Source: JAFALX01 sp050734185 (GTDB lineage Bacteria > Chloroflexota > Dormibacteria > Aeolococcales > Aeolococcaceae). From it: DNA of 29,776 nt. The notes below the pieces were generated by a model. It made no database searches and was not told where the DNA came from. It worked only from the letters and a program-made list of their open reading frames with translations. The stretch is from NCBI GenBank assembly GCA_050734185.1, contig JBOHUE010000160.1, positions 1-29,776 of the forward strand, read 5' to 3'. The first letter of the stretch is position 1, and every line of letters begins with the position of its first letter. The position numbers were made by a program, and so were the translations under genes. Shown here in pieces: positions 13,459 to 23,100 of the stretch.

Positions 13459-14586
13459 ATGGCAGGTCGCCGAGGCCGCGGCGAGGGGTCGATCTTCAAG
13501 AGATCGGACGGACGGTGGGCGGCGTATGCGACTGCATTCAACGGCCAGCGTCGATACGTCTACGGGCAAACCCGGACGGAGGTCGCGCGCAAACTCGCCG
13601 AGGTCACCCAGCAGCGCGACAGCGGCCTCCCGATGCCGGCCGGGCGCCAAACGGTGGCAGCCTTCCTGGCCGACTGGCTTCAGGGTCAGCGGTCGCAACT
13701 GCGGCCGAAGAGCTGGCGCCGTCAAGAGGAGCACATCCGGATCCATATCGCGCCGGTTATCGGTGCAGTGGTACTCAGGCGCCTGGCGCCGCAGCACCTG
13801 AACCACCTGTACGCGAACCGTTTGGCCGCCGGTCTGAGCCCAGTCTCTGTGCATCACATCCACGCGACCGTTCATCGCGCTCTCGTGCACGCGGTCCGCT
13901 GGGGGCTGGTTCCGCGCAACGTTGCGGATCTAGTCGATCCACCTCGGGTGTCCCGACGCGAGATGAGCGTGCTGAGCCCCGATCAGGTCCGTCGCCTCCT
14001 CGAGGCAGCGACCGGCGGCCCACTCGAAGCAATCATCGCCGTCACGGTGAGCACCGGGTTGCGCCGCGGCGAAGTCTTGGGGTTGCGCTGGCGCGACGTC
14101 GATCTCGATGCCAGCGTCCTCCGCGTTGTCGGCACGTTGCAGCGCGACTACAACCGGCAGCTCGTCATCAGCGAACCCAAAACGATGCGATCTCGACGGC
14201 AAGTCGAGCTTTCAACTCTTGCAGCCGATGCTTTGCGGAGGCATCGTACCGCCCAGACACAGTTGCGCTTGCTCCTCGGGGCCCAGTGGCATGACCACGA
14301 TCTTGTTTTCCCGAACGCATTTGGCAAGCCGCAGGACGGCAGCCACCTGCTGCTCGGACAGTTCGTGCCCCTACTTCTGCGTGCCGGACTTCCACGGATC
14401 CGGTTCCATGACTTGCGCCATACAGCCGCAACGCTCTTACTTGGCCGCGGCGTACATCCGAAGGTCGTCTCCGAAATGCTCGGCCACACCACGGTCGGAA
14501 TTACCCTCGATCTCTACTCGCACGTCACACCGACGATGCACCGAGCCGCAGCAGTCGCGATGGATGATGTCCTTGGCGGCAACTGA
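13459..14586 (+). CDS. tyrosine recombinase / integrase
   Basis: A 375-residue integrase. The N-terminal AP2-like/arm-binding segment (GEGSIFKRSDGRWAAYATA, 9-27) precedes a SAM-like core-binding domain (about 65-160). The catalytic domain carries R202 (STGLRRGEVLGLRW), K241 (EPKTMRSRR), H317/R320 (FHDLRHTAAT), H343 (LGHTTVGIT) and nucleophile Y353 (LDLYSHV). All catalytic residues are present, so it should be active. The arm-binding domain should recognise the TGACACCTTAT repeats that end 23 nt before its start codon. Those repeats may also repress its promoter. No Shine-Dalgarno is evident before ATG 13459. Confidence 0.95.
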   Translation: MAGRRGRGEGSIFKRSDGRWAAYATAFNGQRRYVYGQTRTEVARKLAEVTQQRDSGLPMPAGRQTVAAFLADWLQGQRSQLRPKSWRRQEEHIRIHIAPVIGAVVLRRLAPQHLNHLYANRLAAGLSPVSVHHIHATVHRALVHAVRWGLVPRNVADLVDPPRVSRREMSVLSPDQVRRLLEAATGGPLEAIIAVTVSTGLRRGEVLGLRWRDVDLDASVLRVVGTLQRDYNRQLVISEPKTMRSRRQVELSTLAADALRRHRTAQTQLRLLLGAQWHDHDLVFPNAFGKPQDGSHLLLGQFVPLLLRAGLPRIRFHDLRHTAATLLLGRGVHPKVVSEMLGHTTVGITLDLYSHVTPTMHRAAAVAMDDVLGGN

Positions 14587-14629
14587 TCGGTCACGGAGCG
14601 ACCCTACGCATACGACACGCGTTCGCTTG

Positions 14630-15061
14630 ATGCTCCCGCGATCAACCCGCGTTCTTTACGCCCTTTACGGCGCAGTGAGCGTCGCTTTCATTCTCGCTGG
14701 CGCTGCTCTCGCAATCGTGCACGGGTCACTTGGTGTCATTGCGGCTCTCGCCTTCGCCTGCGCAATTGGCGCGTTCGTAGTGAGACAGGCACGCATCGGC
14801 GTAGTCGCTGCCGGTCACACGCTGCTTATCCGTAACGTCATGTGGTCCAGACGTATCGACCGTGCAGCCATCGACCATTTCCGGCTCGGTGCCTCTTTCG
14901 CCAGCCTTGTCTTCTATCCTCGCTGGCCCGCGATTCAGGTCGTCACAAAGACCGGTGAGTCGATGTCTCTGGATGTGACCATTCGACCACTATTCGTGCG
15001 TTCACAACGCCAGGTCGACGAAACGCTCACCCAGCTCAACGCCTGGCTTACAGAACGGTAG
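14630..15061 (+). CDS. small membrane protein with PH-like domain
   Basis: A 143-residue protein. Two hydrophobic helices (about residues 8-28 and 31-50) are followed by a beta-rich segment (GHTLLIRNVMWSRRIDRAAIDHFRLG ending in a helix QRQVDETLTQLNAWL). The plan resembles bacterial PH-domain membrane proteins (bPH type). Function unknown. It lies 43 bp after the integrase within element 1. ATG 14630 is the first start before the first helix and has no Shine-Dalgarno. Codon use is less GC-biased than in the chromosomal genes, fitting acquired DNA. Confidence 0.6.
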   Translation: MLPRSTRVLYALYGAVSVAFILAGAALAIVHGSLGVIAALAFACAIGAFVVRQARIGVVAAGHTLLIRNVMWSRRIDRAAIDHFRLGASFASLVFYPRWPAIQVVTKTGESMSLDVTIRPLFVRSQRQVDETLTQLNAWLTER

Positions 15062-15363
15062 GGCGCTCGCCGCACGGCCTGTCGACAGGTCCGTCAAGTT
15101 TGTTCGCCGTACCAAGGGACTCAGTGAGACCCCTCGATTCCGGAGGTTGGAGCCACGCTGTTACAAGAGGCCGTGGGTCCATTTGAAGCGTTTCGGAATG
15201 AGTGCTGCGATTCCGGAATTTGCGGGCGCGGTGTTACAGGAGTCGCGCCCGCTGCAGTGAAAGCGGCGGCCTCTCCGCCCACTAGGCATGCGCCTCCTTC
15301 CACGATGACCGAGGCGCGCTGGCCGCAGTCCGGGTGAAAGCACGCGACTAAGGTCCGCTCAGC
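15062..15363. other. non-coding stretch of element 1 with a 35-bp degenerate direct repeat
   Basis: No convincing gene. Two related 35-bp segments at 15135-15169 and 15208-15242 (period 73) share CGATTCCGGA at the start and GTTACA(A/G)GAG at the end. They could be protein-binding sites (for example of an excision or copy-control factor) or a decayed duplication. Confidence 0.35.
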
Positions 15364-15633
15364 TCAGACTTCCTGCGCCCGAACCAGCCTCGAAGGTTGC
15401 GCGCAGGATGTCTTCACAGCCATCCCGCGCGCCGGCGCGGACAGTCCGTGGCCTCGGTCTCCGAGCTCCGTCGTCCATACGTCGTGCCACGCGGTGCATG
15501 GGCAGCGGCCAGCGTGCGTTCGATCCGCGTCGTAGGCCCGTACACCAACGGCGACCAGAGGCTCGCCGCACCCGCGACAACTTCGTCGTCTCATAGCGGA
15601 GATGTCGACGTCGGCAACCGCCAAGCAGGCCAT
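15364..15633 (-). CDS. small Cys-rich orphan protein
   Basis: An 89-residue frame beginning MACLAVADVDISAMRRR, followed by C19-x2-C22, then C44-x-C46 and H50, a possible zinc-binding arrangement. The rest (HDVWTTELGDRG onward) is not recognised. Support comes from a second, truncated copy of its first 17 or so codons at 16744-16809, where amino-acid similarity is kept (AVADIEISAMRRR). Function unknown. It lies on the strand opposite to the other genes of element 1. Weak Shine-Dalgarno (GGCGG). Confidence 0.35.
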   Translation of the reverse strand: MACLAVADVDISAMRRRSCRGCGEPLVAVGVRAYDADRTHAGRCPCTAWHDVWTTELGDRGHGLSAPARGMAVKTSCAQPSRLVRAQEV

Positions 15634-15762
15634 CGTCCGCCAATAACGCCGACGAGGGGAGCCACAGCACGAGCACTGGCACCGTTGGAGGCTTCGTCGG
15701 CCACGAACTTGGCAGTCATCTCTATGAAGCGTTGGTAGGGAGCTAATAATTGCGTAAGGACT

Positions 15763-16251
15763 ATGGCTGAGACGATCGTTCTGACAGTGATGGCGATAGC
15801 CGTATCCCTGGAATCTGTCTTGGCGTGGCAGGGCAAGGTCGCGTGGAACCGGAGGATCGTTTCGGGGCACGCACCCCCAGAGGGGTTCCCCGGTGGCGCG
15901 AAATGGTGGTTTGGCCTGCTCCGCAGTGCCCCTGCTGCTGCGGGTGTCTTATGGGGTGCGGCAGTCGGTACAGCTATTCTCTATCGCCCGCCGACTTGCA
16001 CCTCCGGTGCCTGTACGAGCCTAACTGTGACCGCCTCCCTGGGATTAGCTATCGCACTTGTGTGCGGTTCTCTCGCATTCAGTGTGCTGTATTGGAACCG
16101 CCCGGTTGTGGTTGTTCCTCCATGGATGCGAATGCAGAACGGGCTTATTGGTTGGTCGCCGCCCAACGGGCAAGCTACGGGAGTACGCCACGGGCGGCCA
16201 CTGAAGACGAACGATCCGGATTCGACGTCGCGCCGCAGGCGCGTACGCTGA
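15763..16251 (+). CDS. hypothetical three-helix membrane protein
   Basis: A 162-residue protein with hydrophobic helices at about 3-22, 50-72 and 83-108, a Cys pair in the short loop between helices 2 and 3 (CTSGAC), and a basic polar C-terminus ending SRRRRVR. TAAGGA lies just before ATG 15763 (2 nt, closer than usual) and an AT-rich TAATAAT stretch lies about 17 nt upstream. No family recognised. It is the last plus-strand gene of element 1. Confidence 0.55.
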   Translation: MAETIVLTVMAIAVSLESVLAWQGKVAWNRRIVSGHAPPEGFPGGAKWWFGLLRSAPAAAGVLWGAAVGTAILYRPPTCTSGACTSLTVTASLGLAIALVCGSLAFSVLYWNRPVVVVPPWMRMQNGLIGWSPPNGQATGVRHGRPLKTNDPDSTSRRRRVR

Positions 16252-16289
16252 CGAGCCTGAGTCCGACTGGGTCTGAGGGAGACTCACGG

Positions 16290-16434
16290 GGTTGGTTTTC
16301 ACGCCCGACTCGATTAGGCTCTTGACGAGCTGACGTTCCTCCGGGTCGTGGCGAGCGAGCGCCTCGAAGTGGAGTCGGAAGTCGTCGCAGGGACCGCACT
16401 AGTCCTGGTCGCAGAGCAGCAGGTCGGTGGGCAC
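16290..16434 (-). pseudogene. possible broken small gene with in-frame TAG
   Basis: On the minus strand, a coding-like frame runs from GTG 16434 (PTDLLLCDQD) into TAG at 16401-16399 and goes on with CGPCDDFRLHFEALARHD and LVKSLIESG. The Cys spacing and amphipathic helix look protein-like, so this may be a nonsense-mutated small gene of the element. It is equally possible that it is chance. Confidence 0.25.
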
Positions 16435-16470
16435 CGATCGGGCCACGGCAGTTTCTGATCGCCTCGATGC

Positions 16471-16547
16471 CGGTGACACCTTATCTGACACCTTACGACG
16501 CGCTCACGCCCGGTCCGGGGCGGTCGTTGAAGCCCTCTGAGACCACG
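16471..16547 (+). repeat. right-end module of element 1 (arm repeats plus conserved flank)
   Basis: 77 bp aligning without gaps to 27648-27724 with about 70 identical positions. It includes TGACACCTTAT at 16474-16484 and TGACACCTTAC at 16486-16496. The next 54 bp lead to the right att core at 16602. Confidence 0.8.
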
Positions 16548-16601
16548 GTTCTGAATACGAAATGGCCATGCGCGCTCGCGCCCGGACACACGAAGGTCCA
16601 C

Positions 16602-16747
16602 CTTGAAAACCGCAAGGGCCGCCAAGCCCTCGGGGGTTCGAATCCCTCTCCCTCCGCCAAATTCCCTTACTGGAAAGGGCGTTTGCTGGTCGTGGCGATG
16701 TCGGCGGTCGCCGTCGAACGTGCCCGGTCGGAGCGTTGACACCTTAT
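16602..16747 (+). repeat. second att core and second element left end
   Basis: 16602-16662 is a 61-bp exact copy of the tRNA-Ser 3' part. The next 85 bp, through TGACACCTTAT at 16737-16747, are about 85% identical to the left end of element 1 (13339-13424), including the tRNA terminator hairpin. Because both sides of the core resemble element ends, this is the junction of two adjacent related elements and not simply host flank. Confidence 0.8.
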
Positions 16748-16809
16748 ACATCAACAACTCGTCGCCTCATGGCCGAGATCTCGATGTCGGCAACCGCCGA
16801 GCAGGCCAC
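16744..16809 (-). pseudogene. truncated copy of the small Cys-rich protein
   Basis: The minus-strand frame starting GTG 16809 (ACSAVADIEISAMRRR) matches the beginning of the gene at 15364-15633. At DNA level 16753-16856 resembles 15580-15680. The copy is cut off after about 17 codons by the element left-end sequence, so it is not functional. The frame upstream is open but dissimilar. Confidence 0.4.
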
Positions 16810-17104
16810 GGTCCGCCAATGACCCCGACGAGGGTGCCCCAAGCACGAGCGCGCTGTGGTCCGGCTGCAGGCTCGGATCCGCGAGGGAACGTTAGGGAAG
16901 CCGGTCCCGACCGCGATTGCCGTCGGACAGCAGCGGCCGAGCACGGCCGTCGAACCGACCCCTGTCGAGGTCGCGGACACGGTCAGATGGTCTTAAGACC
17001 ATCATCGCGCGCGACGTAGGGCTGCTATATTTTCGCCGCTGCGCTGAGCGTTCAGCCAACCCGTGCGGTCATGGCGGACCCCGCACTCCACCCTGGAGCG
17101 CCGC
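16810..17104. other. leader region of the giant YD-repeat gene
   Basis: No secure gene. A plus-strand frame from GTG 16856 to TAA 16994-16996 (46 residues, starting VRLQARIREGTLGKPVP) looks coding-like but has no recognisable family and no ribosome site. It may be a scrap of an older gene. The remainder carries the palindrome and promoter described separately. Confidence 0.25.
16986..17031 (+). promoter_or_regulatory. promoter region of the giant gene with 18-bp perfect palindrome
   Basis: GATGGTCTTAAGACCATC (16986-17003) is a perfect 18-bp palindrome. TATATT (17026-17031) is a good -10 element in otherwise GC-rich DNA, and the palindrome covers and precedes the -35 position, as an operator would. 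The start codon 17105 is 74 nt after the -10, leaving a leader of about 65 nt. Confidence 0.5.
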
Positions 17105-20100
17105 ATGAACGGGATCGGTGGCCACACGTGGTCGGTGCGGCTGAGCGCGGCCGCAGCAGTGCTGGCGGTCTGGTCATCCTGGGTCGCGCCGGGGTCGGTT
17201 GTGGCGGGGAATCAGACGCATGCCGGAGCCCAGACGGTAGCGGCGAGCAAGCCGCCAACACCGTCGCTCGCTCCGCAGTCCCTGTCTCCCGAGATCAGGG
17301 GAAAGCCGGTCACTCCGCCAGCACGCGTCAACAACAAGCAACCACTGGCGGCGCTTGACAAGAATCCCGCGAAGGCGCCGCAGCCGCCGCGCGGCGTCGC
17401 GCTGAGTTCGCGCGCGTCACTCGCCTCGAAGACGACGGGATACGCCGCAGTATTGATGTCCCTCGGGCCACCGACGGTGACCGGGCTGAGCCCCGAGGCT
17501 GGTACGACAGCTGGCGGAACCGTGGTCACCGTCACCGGCACAAATTTCGTTGCGGGTTCGACCACGGTGACCTTCGGCGTCGTTCCCGCCAGTTCGGTGA
17601 ACGTCTCCTCGGGCACGCTGCTAACAGCGGTAACACCTGCTGGGCTCGCGGGTCAGATCCCCGTCACGGTTACGACGAGCAACGGCTCAAGCGCCACGGG
17701 CACGGCGAGCACCTACCAGTTCGTCACGCCGGGGCCGTACGTGCCGCTCACGGCAACGCGAATATGCGACACGCGAGCGAGCCAAGGGACGCAGTGCGCC
17801 GGTATGACACTCCAGCCGGCCACGACCCTTTCAATGACCGTGGCGGGGATGGCGGGCGTACCCACCAATGCGTCCGCGGTGTATGTGAACGTGACCTCGA
17901 TCGGTCCCAGCGGCACGCCGGACAACGTCATCGTCGTTTACCCGTACGGCCTCGCAGTCCCGGCTTCGAACAACATCGAAACCGCCCCGAACACCAACCA
18001 GAGCAACCTCGTGGAAGTCCCAGTCGGTCAGCAGGGGAAGATCTCCGTCTTCAACTACACCGGCACGACTGACATCGCCGCCGACGTCGAGGGGTACGTT
18101 GCGCCATCGCCGAGCAGCCCGCCCAGCGGAGCGACCGGCTACTGGAAGCTCGACGAGAACAGCGGCACCTCGGGATTCGATGCTACCGGCGCGGGGCACA
18201 CCGCGGCGTTCATCGGCGCCACCCCGTACTGGACGGGTGGCCGCATCAACGCGGGCGCCAACCTCAACGGTGGCGACGCACTCAGCGTGAGCAGCGAGGA
18301 CCTCACGTCCACGTCGCAAGTCTCACTGAGCTTCTGGTGGTACTTCGCGTCGTTCCCCACCGACCTCGAGGCGATCGCCTTCGGGTCGCAGTGGGGCACC
18401 GGCAACGATTTCTGGGTGGGCACCAATGCCTGGACGCAGGGCAAGATCGAGGTCGCCACGGGCTCGGCCAGCTACAACATCGTGGACTACAGCCCGCCGG
18501 GGGCCGGCTGGCACCACTACGTCGTGGTCCTGGACCGAACCCTGTCGGGTGCGCTCGGGGGAATGCTGTACATCGATGGCGTCGCCGCGGTGCCCACGGG
18601 CGTCGCCAGCAGCAACGCGGTCGGCGGTACTTTCTCCAACGGCACCATCACACTCGGCGGCAGCGGCGGCACCGCGTGGGCTCTGCACGGCGCCCTTGAT
18701 GAGGTCGGGCTGTGGAACCGCGCGCTGGCGGCCGGGGAAGTCGCTACGCTCGACAACCGTGGCAGCGGGCTTCAGTACCCGTTCAATGCCGCGAGCACCA
18801 CTGCCGGGCTCATGAACCCGCTCTCACCCGCGGCTGCGCTGTGCGACACCCTGCCGCAGTACGGCACGGTATGTCAGAAGGGGCCTTTCGCCGCCGGCGA
18901 GACTCGTACGGTCCACGTCACCGGCCAGGCCGGCATTCCGTCAGGTGGCGTGCAAGCCGCGGTCATAGACCTGACCGTGTTGCCCAACAACACGGCACCC
19001 GGGTACTTCATCGTCTGGCCGACCGGGACCAACATGCCGCTGGTCAGCTTCGACCTCTACGGCAACGGCATTGGCGTGACCGAGCGCATCGTCGTCCCGG
19101 TCGGTGCCGACGGGCAGATCAAGGTTTTCAACAGCGGGCCGGGTGTCGCGGACATCGTGATGGACGCATTCGCGTACACGACCGACGGGAGCAGTCCAGC
19201 GCAGCAGGGCCTGGACTTCGATGACCAGGCCATCAGCCGCGCCTGCGACACCCGCAGCGGCAGCGGCTTTTCGTGCAGCGGCCATCCGCTCGTCGCCAAC
19301 ACCACGCAAACGTATGCCCTTGCCGGCCTTGCAGGCATTCCGTCGGCCAACGTCACCGCCGTGGCTATCAACGTGTCGGTGGTCGCACCGGCGAGCGGTT
19401 TGACAGACATGACGGTGTGGCCGAGCGGGGCCTCCCAGCCAGCCGTCACCGATGTCGTGGGCGCCGGCAACGATGTCGACAACTTCGACATGATCGTGCT
19501 GTTGGGGCCGGACGGCATCAATGTCAGAACCACGGCGAACACTGACCTGGTCATCGATGTGGAGGGGTACTACACCAACCGGGTGCCGTTGCCGACGATC
19601 CAGAAGAGCATCCTCTCGGCCCCCGAGGGCAACGGCAATCTCTTCGGCAAGGGCGAGGCGGTGCAGTGGCAGGTGGTGGTGAGCAACCCGCTGAGCAACG
19701 CGGAGATCCCGGTCAGCGGCATCACCGACATGATGGACACGACGTTGCTGCACGGTGGCCCGCCGAAGTTCGACGGCAGCAGCTGCCAACCCACCACGGG
19801 CAGCGTGCGCTGCACGGTGGGCGACGGCTACGTGACCGCCAGCGGCTTCACCCTCGGCTATCCCGGCGATCCCAACGGGTACCCGACGTCGCACACGCTC
19901 ACCTACTACACGGTGGTGGGCGGCAAGGACGTGCAGTGCAACGGGGTGAACAACACCGCCGTCGTGGTGGTCGGCGGGCAGGCGCCGGGAGTCTCGGCGC
20001 CCGTGGCGATGACGGGCTGCGATGCGGGCCTGGGGTTGGAGCCGTGGTGGTCGTATGTGTCCACGCCGGTCGATCCCACCCAGACCGCGCAGGTCAACGT

Positions 20101-23100
20101 GGCCAACGGCAACCTGGTGGTGCAGGCATTGGACTCCACGCCGATACAGAGCCATGGTCTGTTCGACTTCGTGCTGCGGCGCACGTACAACAGCCAGGAT
20201 TCATCCGTTGCTGCCACCACTGACGTCAACGGCAAGAACGGCGGTGGCAACGGCAACGGCATCGGCGAGCGTGTGCCCCAGGGCTTCGGCAACGGCTGGC
20301 AGCTCAACGTCGGCGACCTCAGCGCCAGCTCCACAGGGCCGGGGCTCGGCAGCTCGCTCGGCCTGATCGTGCCCAACAACGAGGCGCCGGGCTCGGCGAG
20401 CGCGGTCACCTTCGTCGACGGCGACGGCACGCGTCACGTGTACCAGTTCAACGCGCTGGCGGTGAACGGTGTCGACATCACCCAGCAGGGTGGCGGCAAC
20501 GGCTTGCTGCACAGCCTCTATCCCCATGTGCTCCATCTCGACAGCAACAGCCACGGCGGCTCTCACTTCAGCAACCTCTGCGTCGACGAGAGCTTCAGCG
20601 CGCCGCCCGGCATGCATCTCAGCCTGTACCGGTACATGGAGACCGACAACGCCTGCAGCAGCAGCACGGGGACCACCCTGACCCCGGCGACCCTGGGCTT
20701 CGAGGCGGTCAAACCGGACGGCACCCGCTACGAGTTCTCCTGGGACGGCCACCTGCTTGCCATGGTGGACACCGCGGGCAACACGCTCACCTACAACTGG
20801 GCCAACAACCCGAGCTCGCAGGCCTGGAACAAGCAGGGGCTGGGAGCGCTGCAATCGATCACCGACAGCGCCGGCCGCGGATTCAGCTTCAGTTACCTCA
20901 CCAACGAAACCGATGTCACCGACCCGGCGGGGCGTGTGACCCGGTACCTGTTCGACAGCGCCACGCCGCAGCACCTGACGGCGGTGATCAACCCCGATGG
21001 CAGCTCGGACAACTACACCTACGGCGGCTGCAGCGGCACCGCCGACCAGCTGTGCAGCATCACTGACCTGCCGCGCAACACCACCGTCAGCTTCACGTAC
21101 ACCATGGCCGCGGTGGGCGGGGGACTCCCCGGGTACTACCCGTGGCTGGCAACGGTCACGGATCGCAACGGCACGAGGACGTCGATGACGTACGCCAATG
21201 CCACGGGCAGTGTGCTGCCCTGGACCACTGCCGACAGCGGTGGCGAGCGGACTCTGTACAACAGCATCGACGCCTCCGGGCGCGTGGGCGAGGTTGACCA
21301 GGGCATCCCGGGAAGCCAGGCCGGCAGCGTGACACCGGTGGCGCAGACGTTCAACACCTGGGACACGGCGGCGGCTCCGTGCGAGCAGTCGGACAATGCT
21401 GTCAACAACAACCTCTGCCGCGTGGATCGGGTCGCGGGCGGTTCCACGCCCGATGAGGTGACGACCTATACGTACAACCCCGAGGGCCAGGTGCTGAACA
21501 AGCATCAGGCGGTGAGCTCCAGCGCCACCGTCGACACCTCGTCCGGCTGGCACACACAGATCTTCGAGGCGAGCAGCGGCAATCTCGCGGTGCATTGCTG
21601 GGACGACACGGTGACGGGGTCGGGCGGCGTCAGCAGCGGCGCCGACTCCAGCGGCGCCTGCCTGGGAGGCAGCACGCGGGTCGACAAGAACAGTCTCTAC
21701 GAGATCTCCGATCCGACCCAGATGCTGACCCCGAGGGGCAACGCCGCGGGCAGCGGCAACGCGCCGTACCTCACGACGTATCTCACCGACGACAACAGCG
21801 CGATCAGCCCGAACTACACGCCCAACTTCGGCTCCAACACCACCCAGATCTGCGCCAACCCGAGCGCGCCGGCGTCGAACACGGGCAAGGTGTGCGAGGT
21901 GCAGGCGCCGTCGTTCGACAACGGCACCCACGCCAACAGCGTGACCCTGTACACGTACGACGGCTACGGGCAGAAGAACACGATGACGACGCCGAAGGCG
22001 GTGGCGGAGAGCGGCGGCGCCTCGGTCTACAGCTACTACCCGGACAGCCAGAAGGACTACGGCAACCACACCAGCATGGGCGGCTGGCTTCAGGGCGTCA
22101 CCGATCCCACCGGGGCCTTCGTCGCCTTCGCCTACGACGCCGCCGGGGATGTGGTGCGGAGCTGGTCGCGCGACGCCACTGCGGGGCTGAGCCTCAGCAG
22201 CTTCCCCGGCTCGGCCAACAATCCGCCATCGACTGCATACCAGCAGACGCTGTACGCCGCATCACTGACAGGATCGCCCTGGCGCTACGCGCTCAGCAAT
22301 CAGGACCCCTTGGCCCACGTCACCACGTACACGGTTGATGCCGATGGCAACCGGCTGGCGACGCGCCCGCCGCGCGGCAGCGTCGCAGGGACGAGTGCGT
22401 ACGACGTCACCCAGGGGTTTGACGGCAACGACAACCTGGTGTGCACGCTGACGCCGGCGGAGGCCAATGGCCACGCCTGCGCCGCCCTCTACACCGGCTC
22501 CTCCAGTCTCGCCATGTCGCCGGCGCCGCCGTCGCGGGCGTCGATCAGCACTTACGACGCTCACAACAACAAGACGCTCACCGAGGACATGGAGGGCGGA
22601 TACACCGGATACACGTACGACACCGCCAACCGGCAGACCAGCGTGGTCGCTGCGCGAGGTCCGACGACCACCACGTCTGTGGCGAATTGCGTGGCCTCAC
22701 AGAGCGTGGCGACGCCGATGCCGAGCGGTCAGGAGGTGTGCGTCACCAGCTCGCACTACGACATGGTGGGCAACGTCGTTCAGTCGCAGGACGCGGCCGG
22801 GCAGGTGACGAGCATCTCGTACGACGGACTGCATCGCGTGCTCTTCAAGCAGGTCCCACGCAACGGGGGCGGACCCGCGTTTGTGTACACCGGCTACCAG
22901 TACGACGCCGACGGCCACACGGTCGACGGCTGCTCGCCGCGACAATATGCTGAGGGTGGTCTCGCGAGCAGCAGTGGCGCCTGTGCCACCAGCAACAGCA
23001 ACACGAATTACTCGACCATCTCCACCTACGACGTGGCCGGCAGGCTGCGGACCAGCAGCACTTCTCGGGACTGGGCGCTGACCTACGGTGGTTTGACCAC

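Larger units (their letters stand above)
13278..16601 (+). mobile_element. integrative element 1 in tRNA-Ser(UGA), about 3.3 kb
   Basis: Bounded by the exact 61-bp tRNA-derived direct repeats. It contains a tyrosine recombinase next to the left end, a PH-domain membrane protein, a small Cys-rich orphan on the minus strand, a three-helix membrane protein and a broken minus-strand frame. Arm-type repeats TGACACCTTAT occur twice at each end (13414-13435, 16474-16496). There are no replication, capsid or transfer genes, so it is a minimal or decayed integrative element or satellite. Confidence 0.8.

Noticed and set aside
20201..22069. 622-codon minus-strand open frame opposite the YD-repeat region, and similar ones at 25241-26530 and 28530-29663
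   Set aside because: Low-complexity Val/Arg/Ala shadow of the repetitive plus-strand gene.
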